NCBI GenBank assembly: GCA_021771035.1
Contig: JAETPU010000007.1
Span: forward strand, 71,658 to 135,657
DNA from: Marvinbryantia formatexigens
GTDB lineage: Bacteria; Bacillota; Clostridia; Oscillospirales; Ruminococcaceae
Length of the DNA stretch: 64,000 nucleotides
Reading direction: 5' to 3'
In this document: in pieces, positions 44,790 to 52,804 of the stretch
How positions within the stretch are numbered: position 1 is the first letter of the stretch
How the letters are laid out: every line of letters starts with the position of its first letter
Made by a program: the position numbers and the translations under genes
Notes under the pieces: generated by a model
The model's database searches: none
The model's input: the letters and a program-made list of their open reading frames with translations, nothing else
What the model was told of the DNA's origin: nothing

Positions 44790-44841
44790 ACTCAGTCTCC
44801 TTTTTTTGATTTTTTGAAGATAAATATTGTTTCTATCGTTT

Positions 44842-44870
44842 ATAGTATCGGAATTTCCATCTCCTGTCAA
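44842..44870 (-). promoter_or_regulatory. Promoter of the CNNM/CBS gene
   Basis: On the - strand TTGACA (44870-44865) and TACTAT (44847-44842), spacing 17 bases. Confidence 0.85.
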
Positions 44871-45226
44871 AGCTGAAAAGAGGGGCCAAACCGCGCATTT
44901 TTTTACTTGGGAGGTGATTGCTTGAAACTATCCGATAGGCTCTCGTTCTGGCTCGCTCAAGCGCATTCGCACCGGCCCGCAGATCGATTTGTTGTTTCTT
45001 AGCCGTGAAGAACAGGGGACTTGCCGGTATTTTCTCCACAAAGGAGAACCCCGGCACGGACAGACATACGCTGCCCTGCCTGGAATTTGAGGCAGAATCT
45101 GAGCGGCAGAGAAAATTAACTTTTTCTGGAAAACTTTTGTTTTTTGCGGGAGTGTGGTATAATAACCTCACGCTGTTATCCAAATCAAAGATTTGGACAG
45201 CTGAGAGAACATTGAACCACGGGTAT

Positions 45227-45247
45227 GAAAGCTCCGCTTTCTTTTTT
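45227..45247 (+). terminator. Terminator of the first B module
   Basis: GAAAGC-TCC-GCTTTC followed by six T. It ends a possible short RNA begun at TATAAT 45158-45163. Confidence 0.75.
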
Positions 45248-45754
45248 ATGGTATAATAAACGCAAATAGCGGTAAAAACGGCATTAGCCGTTTTTGTGGA
45301 TGCGTTTCTTTTACCGTGCTGGTAGCAAGCCGATAGGCGGCTTGCCTTTATGGTATAATAAACGCAACAAAGGATAAAACGGCATTAGCCGTTTTTGCAG
45401 ATGTGTTTCTTTTACCGTTCTGGTAGCAAGCCGATGGACGGCTTGCCTTTATGGTATAATAAACGCAACAAAGGATAAAACGGCATTGGCCGTTTTTGCA
45501 AATGTGTTTCTTTTACCGTTCTGGTAGCAAGCCGATGGACGGCTTGCCTTTATGGTATAATAAACGCAAATAGGGATGAAAACGGTATTGGCCGTTTTTG
45601 CAAATGCGTTTCTTTTACCGTACTGGTAGCAAGCCGATGGACGGCTTGCCTTTTATGGTATAATAACCTCACGCCGTAAACTGAAGCACAGCTGTAGACT
45701 GCGTAGTTCGGAATGGGATTCCGAACTACAGAGAGAACATTGAACCACGGGTAT

Positions 45755-45775
45755 GAAAGCTCCGCTTTCTTTTTT
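45755..45775 (+). terminator. Terminator of the second B module
   Basis: Identical to the first: GAAAGC-TCC-GCTTTC plus a T-run, about 95 bases after TATAAT at 45658-45663. Confidence 0.75.
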
Positions 45776-45804
45776 ATGGTTTAATATTCGCACAAGGTGC
45801 GGAT

Positions 45805-45858
45805 ATGCAATCATCTTCGATAATGCAATCATCCATGATAATGCAATCATCTTCGATG
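45805..45858 (+). repeat. Three 18-bp tandem repeats in the C module
   Basis: ATGCAATCATCTTCGATA occurs at 45805, 45823 (as ATGCAATCATCCATGATA) and 45841. ATCAT/ATGAT parts allow small hairpins. Confidence 0.88.
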
Positions 45859-46061
45859 ATTGGGGGAGTTTCGCTCACCGGCCATCGCCGCCCGAAGGGT
45901 AACCAGGGAGTTCCTGGTCAGAACAGAACGCCGTGGTTATGCCGGAATGATTCACAGGGATAACGCATACAGAAAATGAGGAGCCGCCGCGGGCCCGCAA
46001 GGCCGGATAGGCTCATAAGGCCCGGTGCAGCACGCATCGCCGCGCAGAAAGGAACCGTATC

Positions 46062-46700
46062 ATGACAGATTTTTTAACCTTTGCGCTCTCGCGCAGAAGC
46101 ATTCGGAAATTTGAACCCACCCCCATTCCGGAAGAACATATCCGGGCTATGGTGGAGGCGGCCCACTGCGCGCCCAGCGGCTGCAACAGCCAATGCTGGC
46201 AGTTTGTTGCCGTCACGGGGCAGCCCATGCGCGAAAAGCTGGCCCAGGCTGTCCGCGAGGGGATCCGCAGCTTTTTTGAAGGCACTGAGCTGGCGGATGA
46301 CGAAGCCTTTCTGCAGGGCCGCGAGAAGGCGTTTACCTTTTTTCAGAGGGCGCCGCTGGTCTTCCTTGTGTTTTTGGATCATATGGACTATTATGAAAAA
46401 AAGACACTGGGCGTCTATGAGCGCAGAGGGATTGGCCACCGGGACATGATGGACCGTATGGGATACCCGGATGTTCTGTCCGTGGGCGCGGCGGTGGAAA
46501 ACCTCCTGCTCCAGGTCCAGCAGCTGGGCTATGGCGCCTGTTGGATGAACGATCCCATCATGGCGGAAAAACAGATAAAAGCCGCTGTAGGGGCAGACGA
46601 TTCTTTGCGTCTGATGAGCGTCATACCCGTGGGAGTTCCCGCCTATACACCGAGGGAAAAGGTACAGAAGCCTCTGGAACAGGTTTTGAGGATCCTGTAA
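46062..46700 (+). CDS. Nitroreductase family protein
   Basis: FMN-dependent oxidoreductase of 212 residues. It starts with LTFALSRRSIRKFEPTPIPEEHIRAM and has the flavin-contact APSGCNSQCWQF. AVENLLLQVQQLGYGACWM near 145-165 and the C-terminal LMSVIPVGVPA follow, the standard order for this fold. It probably reduces quinones or nitro compounds with NAD(P)H; the substrate is unknown. ATG 46062 follows AAAGGAA. It is followed 31 bp later by uppP on the same strand, perhaps co-transcribed. Confidence 0.9.
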   Translation: MTDFLTFALSRRSIRKFEPTPIPEEHIRAMVEAAHCAPSGCNSQCWQFVAVTGQPMREKLAQAVREGIRSFFEGTELADDEAFLQGREKAFTFFQRAPLVFLVFLDHMDYYEKKTLGVYERRGIGHRDMMDRMGYPDVLSVGAAVENLLLQVQQLGYGACWMNDPIMAEKQIKAAVGADDSLRLMSVIPVGVPAYTPREKVQKPLEQVLRIL

Positions 46701-46731
46701 CCAATCACAACTAGAAAGGGAGAACAAGTCC

Positions 46732-47550
46732 ATGTTTATCATCGAAATACTCAAGGCCATTTTCCTGGGAATTGTCCAGGGAATTACAGAATGGCTTCCC
46801 ATCAGCAGCACCGGCCATCTGATTCTGTTTAACGAGTTTATCCATCTGAACTTTTCGGATGAATTTTTCAATATGTTCAAGGTGGTCATTCAGTTCGGCT
46901 CTATCTTAGCGGTGCTGACGCTGTATTTCCACAAGCTGAACCCCTTCTCGTTCAAAAAAACGCCCCATGAGCGCAAAGATACCGTGCTTTTGTGGGTGAA
47001 GGTGCTCATTGCAACGGTTCCTGCCGGAATTATCGGCCTCTTGTTTGACGATGTGATTGATTCCACGCTCAGCACCCCCTATGTGATTGCGGCAACGCTG
47101 ATTATTTACGGTGTCCTGTTCCTGATTGCAGAGAGCCTGAACAGAAAGCCGAAGATCAATTCTTTTGCTGATATGACCTATACAACGGCGCTGATAATCG
47201 GCGTATTTCAGATGCTGGCGCTGATTCCGGGAACCTCCCGTTCCGGCGCCACCATTGTGGGCGCGGTTTTCCTGGGCTGCTCCCGGTTTGTTGCCGCGGA
47301 ATTTTCCTTCTTTATGGCGATTCCGGTTATGTTCGGCGCGAGCCTGTTAAAGCTTGTACGGATGCCTTCCATGACGGGCCCCGAGTGGATTATCCTCTTG
47401 GTGGGGATGCTGGTGGCCTATGTGGTCTCCGTGTTTGTCATCAAGTTCCTGATGGATTATATCAAGAAGCACGACTTCAAGGTGTTCGGTTACTACCGCA
47501 TCGGGCTTGGTATCCTGGTTTTGATTGTTTTCCTTTTCTTTATTAAATAG
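46732..47550 (+). CDS. uppP: Undecaprenyl-diphosphatase
   Basis: Integral membrane phosphatase (BacA/UppP) that recycles the lipid carrier of cell-wall synthesis and can give bacitracin tolerance. The 272-residue protein has both signature motifs: GITEWLPISSTGHL (17-30) and PGTSRSGATI (166-175), within about eight membrane helices. ATG 46732 follows GGGAG. A terminator lies just after the stop. Confidence 0.96.
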   Translation: MFIIEILKAIFLGIVQGITEWLPISSTGHLILFNEFIHLNFSDEFFNMFKVVIQFGSILAVLTLYFHKLNPFSFKKTPHERKDTVLLWVKVLIATVPAGIIGLLFDDVIDSTLSTPYVIAATLIIYGVLFLIAESLNRKPKINSFADMTYTTALIIGVFQMLALIPGTSRSGATIVGAVFLGCSRFVAAEFSFFMAIPVMFGASLLKLVRMPSMTGPEWIILLVGMLVAYVVSVFVIKFLMDYIKKHDFKVFGYYRIGLGILVLIVFLFFIK

Positions 47551-47566
47551 GATTCAGCGCACAGCC

Positions 47567-47596
47567 GCCCGCCTGTCACACAGGCGGGCTTTTTCT
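47567..47596 (+). terminator. Terminator of uppP
   Basis: GCCCGCCTGT pairs with ACAGGCGGGC, followed by TTTTTCT. Confidence 0.92.
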
Positions 47597-48035
47597 ATCG
47601 GCAGCCGCTCCTAGCGCATAGCTGCTTTTTGCCGGGAAGCTGCGAGGGATTCTCCGGCGGCGGATGGCGCCCGGGGCACACAAGAAAAACGCTCCCCCAT
47701 CCAGAGATTGAAGATGGATACAGGGATCTGGAAAGCCCGAAAAAATCTCCCGGGTACATCGGGGCGCGGGCTCAGAGAGGTGATTTGCCGGACGCGGCAG
47801 GGAATACCAAAGTCAATGAACTGGAAAAAATGCCACTGGCGCCGCTTTAGAGTAGGCTCTGAATTGGAAAAAACGGCTTTTGGGGGTGCGTTGGATAGGG
47901 ATGACGCCCGCCTGGACGGCTGATCATGCGGCATTGCGGCGCAGGATGGCTCAGGCTGCGGAGCCCCCCGCTGGCTGCGGGAAGCCTTCCAGTAAAAGAA
48001 CATTGTCCATAGTGAAAAAATAATACAAAAATACC
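47597..48035. other. Intergenic stretch, no gene recognised
   Basis: Open frames here are shadows without binding sites. The DUF4838 promoter begins at 48036. Confidence 0.5.
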
Positions 48036-48064
48036 TTGCAAAAGGGAAATGCTTTGGGTATGAT
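48036..48064 (+). promoter_or_regulatory. Promoter of the DUF4838 gene
   Basis: TTGCAA at 48036-48041 and TATGAT at 48059-48064, spacing 17 bases, 40 bases before the ATG. Confidence 0.75.
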
Positions 48065-48104
48065 GGAGAAAAATACGCTGTGGTTTAAAAAAGGAGAAAA
48101 GAAT

Positions 48105-49829
48105 ATGGAACAGATAATCCTGGCTTCCCATGGGAAAACCAACTGGAGTATCGTGGTGCCGGCGGATGCCAGCCCCTCCCAGCGGCATGCAGCGGAGGAG
48201 CTTTACCGGTTCCTCTTTGAAATTTCCGGCGCGCGCCTGCATATCCGCCAGGAGAGCGAGGCGAAAGGGGAATGGGAAATTTATGTGGGGGCCTGTGCTC
48301 TGGTCCAGGCTCTGGATCCCTCTTTGGACATTCCGTCCCTGGGCAAGGAGGGCTTTGTCATCCAAACCTATGAAAAGGCAATTGTCATTGCGGGCGGACG
48401 GGAGCGGGGAACGCTCTACGGGGTCTACAGCTTTTTGGAAACCTATCTGGGCTGCCGCTGGTTTACCCAGGAGGTCAGCCGGATTCCCCGCCGGGATACC
48501 GTTGCCATCGGGGCTATCCGGGAGCGCCAGGTACCGGTTTTAGAGCAGAGAGACACCTATTTCGGCGCCACTGAGGATGGAGACTGGTACGCCCGCAATA
48601 AGGTGAACGGGCACAGCTGCCACCTGGATGACATCCACGGCGGACGCCTGGAATATGAGGGCTTTGTCCATACCTTTTATAAGCTGGTCCCGCCGGAGGA
48701 ATATTTTGACGAGCATCCCGAATATTTTTCCCTGGTGGACGGCAAGCGGATCCGGGAAAAGGGGCAGCTTTGCCTGACAAATCCGGATGTGCTGAACATT
48801 GTGGTGGAAAAAATCAAGGACTGGCTGCGCAAAAACCCCAAGGCCTCCATCGTCTCCGTATCGCAGAACGACTGCTATAACCCCTGCCAGTGTGAACACT
48901 GCCGCCAAATTGACGAGCGGGAGGGCACCTTTGCCGGGAGTCTGCTGACCTTTGTCAACAAGGTGGCCGAGGCGATAGAACCGGAATTCCCCGATGTAGC
49001 TATCGATACGCTGGCGTATCAGTATGCACGCAAGCCTCCCAAGACGCTCAAAGCGCGGCATAACGTCATAATCCGGCTTTGCAGCATCGAGTGCTGCTTT
49101 GCCCATCCGCTCGAGGAGTGCGATTACATCGCCGCCTGCGGCAACCGCCTGGGAACCTCCAACTCCTTTGTGGAGGATATCCGCAGGTGGGGTGAAATAT
49201 CCGACAGGCTGTATATCTGGGACTATGTGGTGAATTTCGATAACTTTTTGCAGCCCTTCCCCAATTTCAATGTGCTGCAGCCCAATATTCAGTTCTTTGT
49301 GAAACACCATGTCAAGGGCCTCTTTGAGGAGGGCAACTATACCCCCGGCGGTTTTGTGGAACTGGGGGAGCTGCGCCAATATGTGCTGGCAAAGCTGATG
49401 TGGGATCCCAACTGCAACGTGCGCCGGCATATCCGGGAATTCATGGCCGGGGTATACGGGATGGCGGGCGCTGCGCTGCTGGACTATTTTGATCTGCTGC
49501 ACGAGCAGGTGGCGGCTCCGGACACCCATCTGGGCATTTATGACGAGCCCACCGCCGCCTATCTCTCCGAGGAATTTATGCTGCGTGCGCAGGAACTCTT
49601 TGACGAGGCCTGCCGCCTGGCAGACACCCCTCAAATCCTGGAACGGGTGAAGAAAGCGGAGCTTTCCCTGGAATTTGTACGCCTGGCCAGAATGCCGCTG
49701 GAGGCTCAGGGCCGCGTCCAAGCTGTGGAGGAGTTTTTCCAGAAGGTCGAGCACTTCGGCATTGCCAGAATCCGGGAGTGGTATCCCTGGGAGGTCTCCC
49801 GGGAGAAGATGCTCAAGGGTGAGCTGTAG
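48105..49829 (+). CDS. DUF4838 domain protein (putative glycoside hydrolase)
   Basis: The 574-residue protein has an N-terminal domain like the alpha-glucuronidase/GH20 N-domain (HAAEELYRFLFEISGARLHI, IVIAGGRERGTLYGVYSFLETYLGCRWFT). The DUF4838 barrel follows, with VSVSQNDCYNPCQCEHCRQIDEREG, FVNKVAEAIEPEFPDVAIDTLAYQY, RLCSIECCFAHPLEEC and VKGLFEEGNYT. A C-terminal helical region completes it. There is no signal peptide. Related proteins occur in polysaccharide utilisation clusters, but the substrate is unknown. ATG 48105 follows AAAGGAG; the longer frame includes the promoter. Confidence 0.88.
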   Translation: MEQIILASHGKTNWSIVVPADASPSQRHAAEELYRFLFEISGARLHIRQESEAKGEWEIYVGACALVQALDPSLDIPSLGKEGFVIQTYEKAIVIAGGRERGTLYGVYSFLETYLGCRWFTQEVSRIPRRDTVAIGAIRERQVPVLEQRDTYFGATEDGDWYARNKVNGHSCHLDDIHGGRLEYEGFVHTFYKLVPPEEYFDEHPEYFSLVDGKRIREKGQLCLTNPDVLNIVVEKIKDWLRKNPKASIVSVSQNDCYNPCQCEHCRQIDEREGTFAGSLLTFVNKVAEAIEPEFPDVAIDTLAYQYARKPPKTLKARHNVIIRLCSIECCFAHPLEECDYIAACGNRLGTSNSFVEDIRRWGEISDRLYIWDYVVNFDNFLQPFPNFNVLQPNIQFFVKHHVKGLFEEGNYTPGGFVELGELRQYVLAKLMWDPNCNVRRHIREFMAGVYGMAGAALLDYFDLLHEQVAAPDTHLGIYDEPTAAYLSEEFMLRAQELFDEACRLADTPQILERVKKAELSLEFVRLARMPLEAQGRVQAVEEFFQKVEHFGIARIREWYPWEVSREKMLKGEL

Positions 49830-49892
49830 CCGCACGCGTATTGCTCCACAAGGACATACTGTTTGAGGAAACGCCGATGGGAGGAGTTTGAA

Positions 49893-50495
49893 TTGACAAG
49901 GAAAACCGCTGTGCCGATTGCCATCTGCCTGACCGGTCTTGTAAAATACATCATAAACCTTCCCGCCTTTATTTGGCAGGCGCATCTGTTTGGAAACATA
50001 CTGGTAGGTCTGTTCTTTTTGGATATTCTGGTGGATTTACTGGATTCGGGAAGGGCGTCCCGTATTCTGCGGTGGTGTCTGGCGTCGCTTGCGCCCATTG
50101 GGCTATTGGGGATATTGACGGTACGCCAGGCGCTTCAGGCGGCGCTTAGAAAAGCTGTAAGCGGAGCGCTTATGATGGAGGACACCCTTGCACAAATAAT
50201 CCTGCAGAGGTTCGACAACTTTTTGCTTTTTTTCATTTTAGCAGTGATTGCTGTCTGCCTGTTGTTTCTGCTTGGCTTAAGATATCAAAAAAATTGGACG
50301 GTTCATAATTTGGGTTCATGCCTGATTGTGACGGCGGTGCTGTTCCTTTTTGCAGGGATGGTCTATTCGTTTGCCTATCTCGTCAAGTTTTTTGATATGG
50401 GAAGTTTTATCGCTCTGCTAGCTTGCAGCGGGATTTTGCTCCTGCATGGGCTGCATAGCTGTGCGGTGAAAATAGCGAGCCCAAGTAAACTCTGA
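49893..50495 (+). CDS. Integral membrane protein of unknown function
   Basis: About 200 residues with five or six hydrophobic segments. These include TAVPIAICLTGLVKYIINLPAF, LVGLFFLDILVDLL, FLLFFILAVIAVCLLFLLGL, LIVTAVLFLFAGMVYSFAYL and FIALLACSGILLLHGLHS. No family is recognised. TTG 49893 is chosen because GGGAGGAG lies six bases upstream; the frame extends to 49863 without a site. It follows the DUF4838 gene by 63 bp on the same strand, so they may share a transcript. Confidence 0.75.
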   Translation: MTRKTAVPIAICLTGLVKYIINLPAFIWQAHLFGNILVGLFFLDILVDLLDSGRASRILRWCLASLAPIGLLGILTVRQALQAALRKAVSGALMMEDTLAQIILQRFDNFLLFFILAVIAVCLLFLLGLRYQKNWTVHNLGSCLIVTAVLFLFAGMVYSFAYLVKFFDMGSFIALLACSGILLLHGLHSCAVKIASPSKL

Positions 50496-50611
50496 ATGGC
50501 ATCATCTGTGCAGGGGATTTCTGGGAATACGGCTTCGTCATAAACAACGCCTGGCCTTCTGATTGTTAAAGTAAAAATGATTGGCCAAAAGCCCTTTAAA
50601 CCAATACGCAC

Positions 50612-50672
50612 AACAGCACCCCATTTGTTTTCAGTATCTTATACTGTGTCACAAATGAGGTGCTGCTTTTTT
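50612..50672 (+). terminator. Terminator of the DUF4838/membrane-protein unit
   Basis: CAGCACCCCATTTGT pairs with ACAAATGAGGTGCTG (one mismatch) around a roughly 22-base loop, followed by TTTTTT. Confidence 0.85.
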
Positions 50673-50907
50673 GGCTGCGCGTCTGTTTTAAGAGCATATT
50701 TCCCACGGCGATATGGGGAAAAGACATCCGCCGCTGCGGTTCGGGCATCTTCCGGAGGGCCTATTCTCCATATCTCCCGGGAGAAGCCGGGGCTGTGCCC
50801 TTTGGGATCGATTGGGCCTGCCAATTTGAACGGCGGGGGAATCGGGCCAGGCGGCCGTGTGGTACACAGGGGATGGAGCGGGTATCCCCACACGGGTTTT
50901 GCAGGCC
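50673..50907. other. Intergenic stretch between convergent units
   Basis: No gene and no clear - strand terminator seen. Confidence 0.4.
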
Positions 50908-52284
50908 CTATCCCTGGGAATGGGGCGTACGGATACTGTGGGAGTGGCGTCGGAAGTACCACAGGGCACAGCCCATCATCACAACGCTGATGGCGCCGTA
51001 GAGCAGAAACATGGCGTTCTGCATTCCGCCGTATAAAATGATGCAGGAACCCAGTATCGCCAGCGCCGGGTTGCCGTAGCCTCTCCAGAAACCCTTGATG
51101 GTGCCCCGGCGGGCCATGCGCATCACCTGTAAATACAGGATAATATAGGCCAGATAGTTCATCACAATGGAGATTTCCGACACATCGGAATTCCCCAAAA
51201 GAGAGAATTTCTGGGTCAGGTAGTGAATGAGCATCCAAAAGACGCTCAAAACAAAGGCAATAGCCACACTGGGCAGGGAGAGCCCATATGGTTCAGACAC
51301 CCGGGAGATTCGTTGGGAAGCGGGAATCATATTGCGCAGAGCCAGAGAATAGGGATTGCGCATATTTCCCATTACCAGCCCGTTTACCGTCCCGGCCACG
51401 GAGATGATGACAAAGATTAAAATAATTTTAGCGCCCCAGGGCCCCAAGAGCTTCTGTGCGGCGGCGTACAGGTGGGCGTCCCCCATGCCTGCCAGCTGCT
51501 GCGGCCCCAGGTACAGACTCATGCCTACAAAGTACAGCACATAGGACAACAGGATAAACACAGGCGCTACCACTAAGGCAAGGGGAAGGTTGCGCCTGGA
51601 GTTTTTAATCTCATGGGCGATGCTGGTGGAGACAATCCAGCCGTCGAAGGCGAAGGCCACCGGGGCAATGGCGGCTAACCATCCGGCGGAATGCAGGGTT
51701 TGGGCAGGGGCGTGAAGCTCGGCGGGATTTCCAAAGAGAAGGCCGCAGACAGCAAACAAAAACAGCGGCAGCAGCTTGAGGACGGTGGTAGCGCCCTGAA
51801 CCAGCCCGCCAAAGCGCGCCCACAGGGTGTTGACGGCAAAAAGCAGCGCCATGCCCAGCGCTCCGATGAGAATCTGAGTTTCCAGTGTGCCGTCCAACCC
51901 AAAGAGCATACAGGTGTAGATGCCGATCACCCAGGATACCACCGCAATCAGCGTGGGATAATAGACAAAGGTGTGAAACCAGCCGAAGGCGCAGGATATC
52001 CTGGAGGAACAGAACTCCTGAGCGTAGGTGATGATTCCGCCGGGTTTATCGGTACGGGAGGCCATTTCCCCTATGGAGAGGCTTCCAAACACGATACTGA
52101 TAGCGGCAATACAGAATACCAGGACTCCCAGGGGAATACTGCCGCCGGTGTACAGGAGCACATCGTCGCTCTTAAAGAAGATTCCGGAGCCGATCACAGT
52201 CCCCACAATCATGGCGATAGCAGTGAACGGGCCATATTTTTTCTCAGAGTGAGGGGTGGCTTTTTTATTCATGAATCCTATCAT
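50908..52284 (-). CDS. APC-family amino acid permease
   Basis: The roughly 458-residue transporter has about 12 membrane helices. The APC signature GPFTAIAMIVGTVIGSGIFFK in TM1 is followed by GGIITYAQEF in TM3 and AFAFDGWIVSTSIAHEIKNSRRNLPLAL (TM6/loop 6). It probably exchanges or imports an amino acid; the substrate is not readable. Upstream ATGs to 52341 lie above the promoter's -10 box, so the start must be 52284 (GGAGG only 2 bases away) or 52272 (GGAGG 14 bases away, AGGA 3 bases away). The choice is uncertain. Confidence 0.9.
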   Translation of the reverse strand: MIGFMNKKATPHSEKKYGPFTAIAMIVGTVIGSGIFFKSDDVLLYTGGSIPLGVLVFCIAAISIVFGSLSIGEMASRTDKPGGIITYAQEFCSSRISCAFGWFHTFVYYPTLIAVVSWVIGIYTCMLFGLDGTLETQILIGALGMALLFAVNTLWARFGGLVQGATTVLKLLPLFLFAVCGLLFGNPAELHAPAQTLHSAGWLAAIAPVAFAFDGWIVSTSIAHEIKNSRRNLPLALVVAPVFILLSYVLYFVGMSLYLGPQQLAGMGDAHLYAAAQKLLGPWGAKIILIFVIISVAGTVNGLVMGNMRNPYSLALRNMIPASQRISRVSEPYGLSLPSVAIAFVLSVFWMLIHYLTQKFSLLGNSDVSEISIVMNYLAYIILYLQVMRMARRGTIKGFWRGYGNPALAILGSCIILYGGMQNAMFLLYGAISVVMMGCALWYFRRHSHSIRTPHSQG

Positions 52285-52312
52285 ATCCTCCGTTTTTTGC
52301 AGTATGATACTG

Positions 52313-52341
52313 ATTATACCCATTATCAGGCGTTTTTCCAA
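52313..52341 (-). promoter_or_regulatory. Promoter of the amino acid permease gene
   Basis: On the - strand TTGGAA (52341-52336) and TATAAT (52318-52313), spacing 17 bases. Confidence 0.8.
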
Positions 52342-52558
52342 GGATTTTTCATGATATTGCGGGAAAACCTATGGTTTTCATATGAAATGATAACCTCTCC
52401 GCTGTATTTTTGAACATTTAACCATACTGCCGCAGCGGGAAGGAGATCAAGCTGTTAGGTGGAGCAGGCCCCCATCCGGGCAAGGGGGGCCTGGCGCAGG
52501 CGCCGCCGGGAAAGGCGCGGCCCGGGCAGAACTGTAAAAAAACAGCCGGGTGGCTTCA

Positions 52559-52586
52559 TTGACAGCCCCGGCAAAACAGGTATAAT
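52559..52586 (+). promoter_or_regulatory. Promoter of the coaX transcript
   Basis: TTGACA at 52559-52564 and TATAAT at 52581-52586, spacing 16 bases, giving a roughly 210-base leader before coaX. Confidence 0.85.
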
Positions 52587-52625
52587 AAAAACGGGAATAA
52601 AATCCAACCATTTTTTAAAGGAATC

Positions 52626-52769
52626 ATGAAATTAAATTTTGTTTTTATCGAGCCCAGCGGCAGATTCCGTGTTGTTTTTACGGCATGGATGTCAAAAATG
52701 AATGCGCTGCCCTGGTTGACGGAAAGGGTCCTCCGGATGCGGGGCATCCGGCCCTTTTGTACGCGGTAA
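52626..52769 (+). CDS. Candidate 47-codon small reading frame in the coaX leader
   Basis: ATG 52626 follows AAAGGA at a 3-base distance, about 33 bases after the predicted transcript start. The product begins MKLNFVFIEPSGRFRVVF and ends GIRPFCTR before TAA 52767-52769. It is basic and has no recognised domain. It overlaps a terminator-like hairpin, so its translation could affect folding. Coding status is uncertain. Confidence 0.35.
   Translation: MKLNFVFIEPSGRFRVVFTAWMSKMNALPWLTERVLRMRGIRPFCTR
52723..52758 (+). terminator. Terminator-like hairpin inside the coaX leader
   Basis: AAAGGG and CCGGATG pair with CATCCGG and CCCTTT, followed by TTTTG. It lies between the coaX promoter and the coaX start, so it may attenuate the gene. 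Confidence 0.55.
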
Positions 52770-52804
52770 ACAATGATTTTCCAAGGAAGAAGGATAGAAA
52801 ACCA

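Larger units (their letters stand above)
45153..45890 (+). repeat. Modular promoter-hairpin repeat array, order B-A-A-A-A-B-C
   Basis: Seven units in tandem, each opening with TGGTATAAT or a close variant. They are B (45153-45247), A (45248-45349, 45350-45450, 45451-45551 and 45552-45654; 101-103 bp), B (45655-45775) and C (45776 to about 45890). A units have AAACGCA pairing with TGCGTTT around an AAACGGC/GCCGTTT hairpin with T-run, then a GCAAGCCG/CGGCTTGC hairpin. B units have ACCTCACGC, a variable hairpin, then GAGAGAACATTGAACCACGG and a terminator. C has an ATATTCGC hairpin, three 18-bp repeats and GGAGTTTCGCTCACCGG. No reading frame is conserved, so the units look like non-coding DNA/RNA modules. 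Confidence 0.88.

Noticed and set aside
45208..45247. Degenerate T-box (GAACCACGGGTA then terminator) in the B modules
   Set aside because: No stem I, specifier loop or AGGGTGG element, and no downstream gene to control; the likeness is limited to a few bases.
45248..45654. CRISPR array
   Set aside because: The repeated unit is the whole 101-103 bp with no unique spacers, and no cas gene is near.
45153..45890. Integron attC cassette array or insertion sequence remnants
   Set aside because: No reading frames in the units, no integrase or transposase, no terminal inverted repeats.
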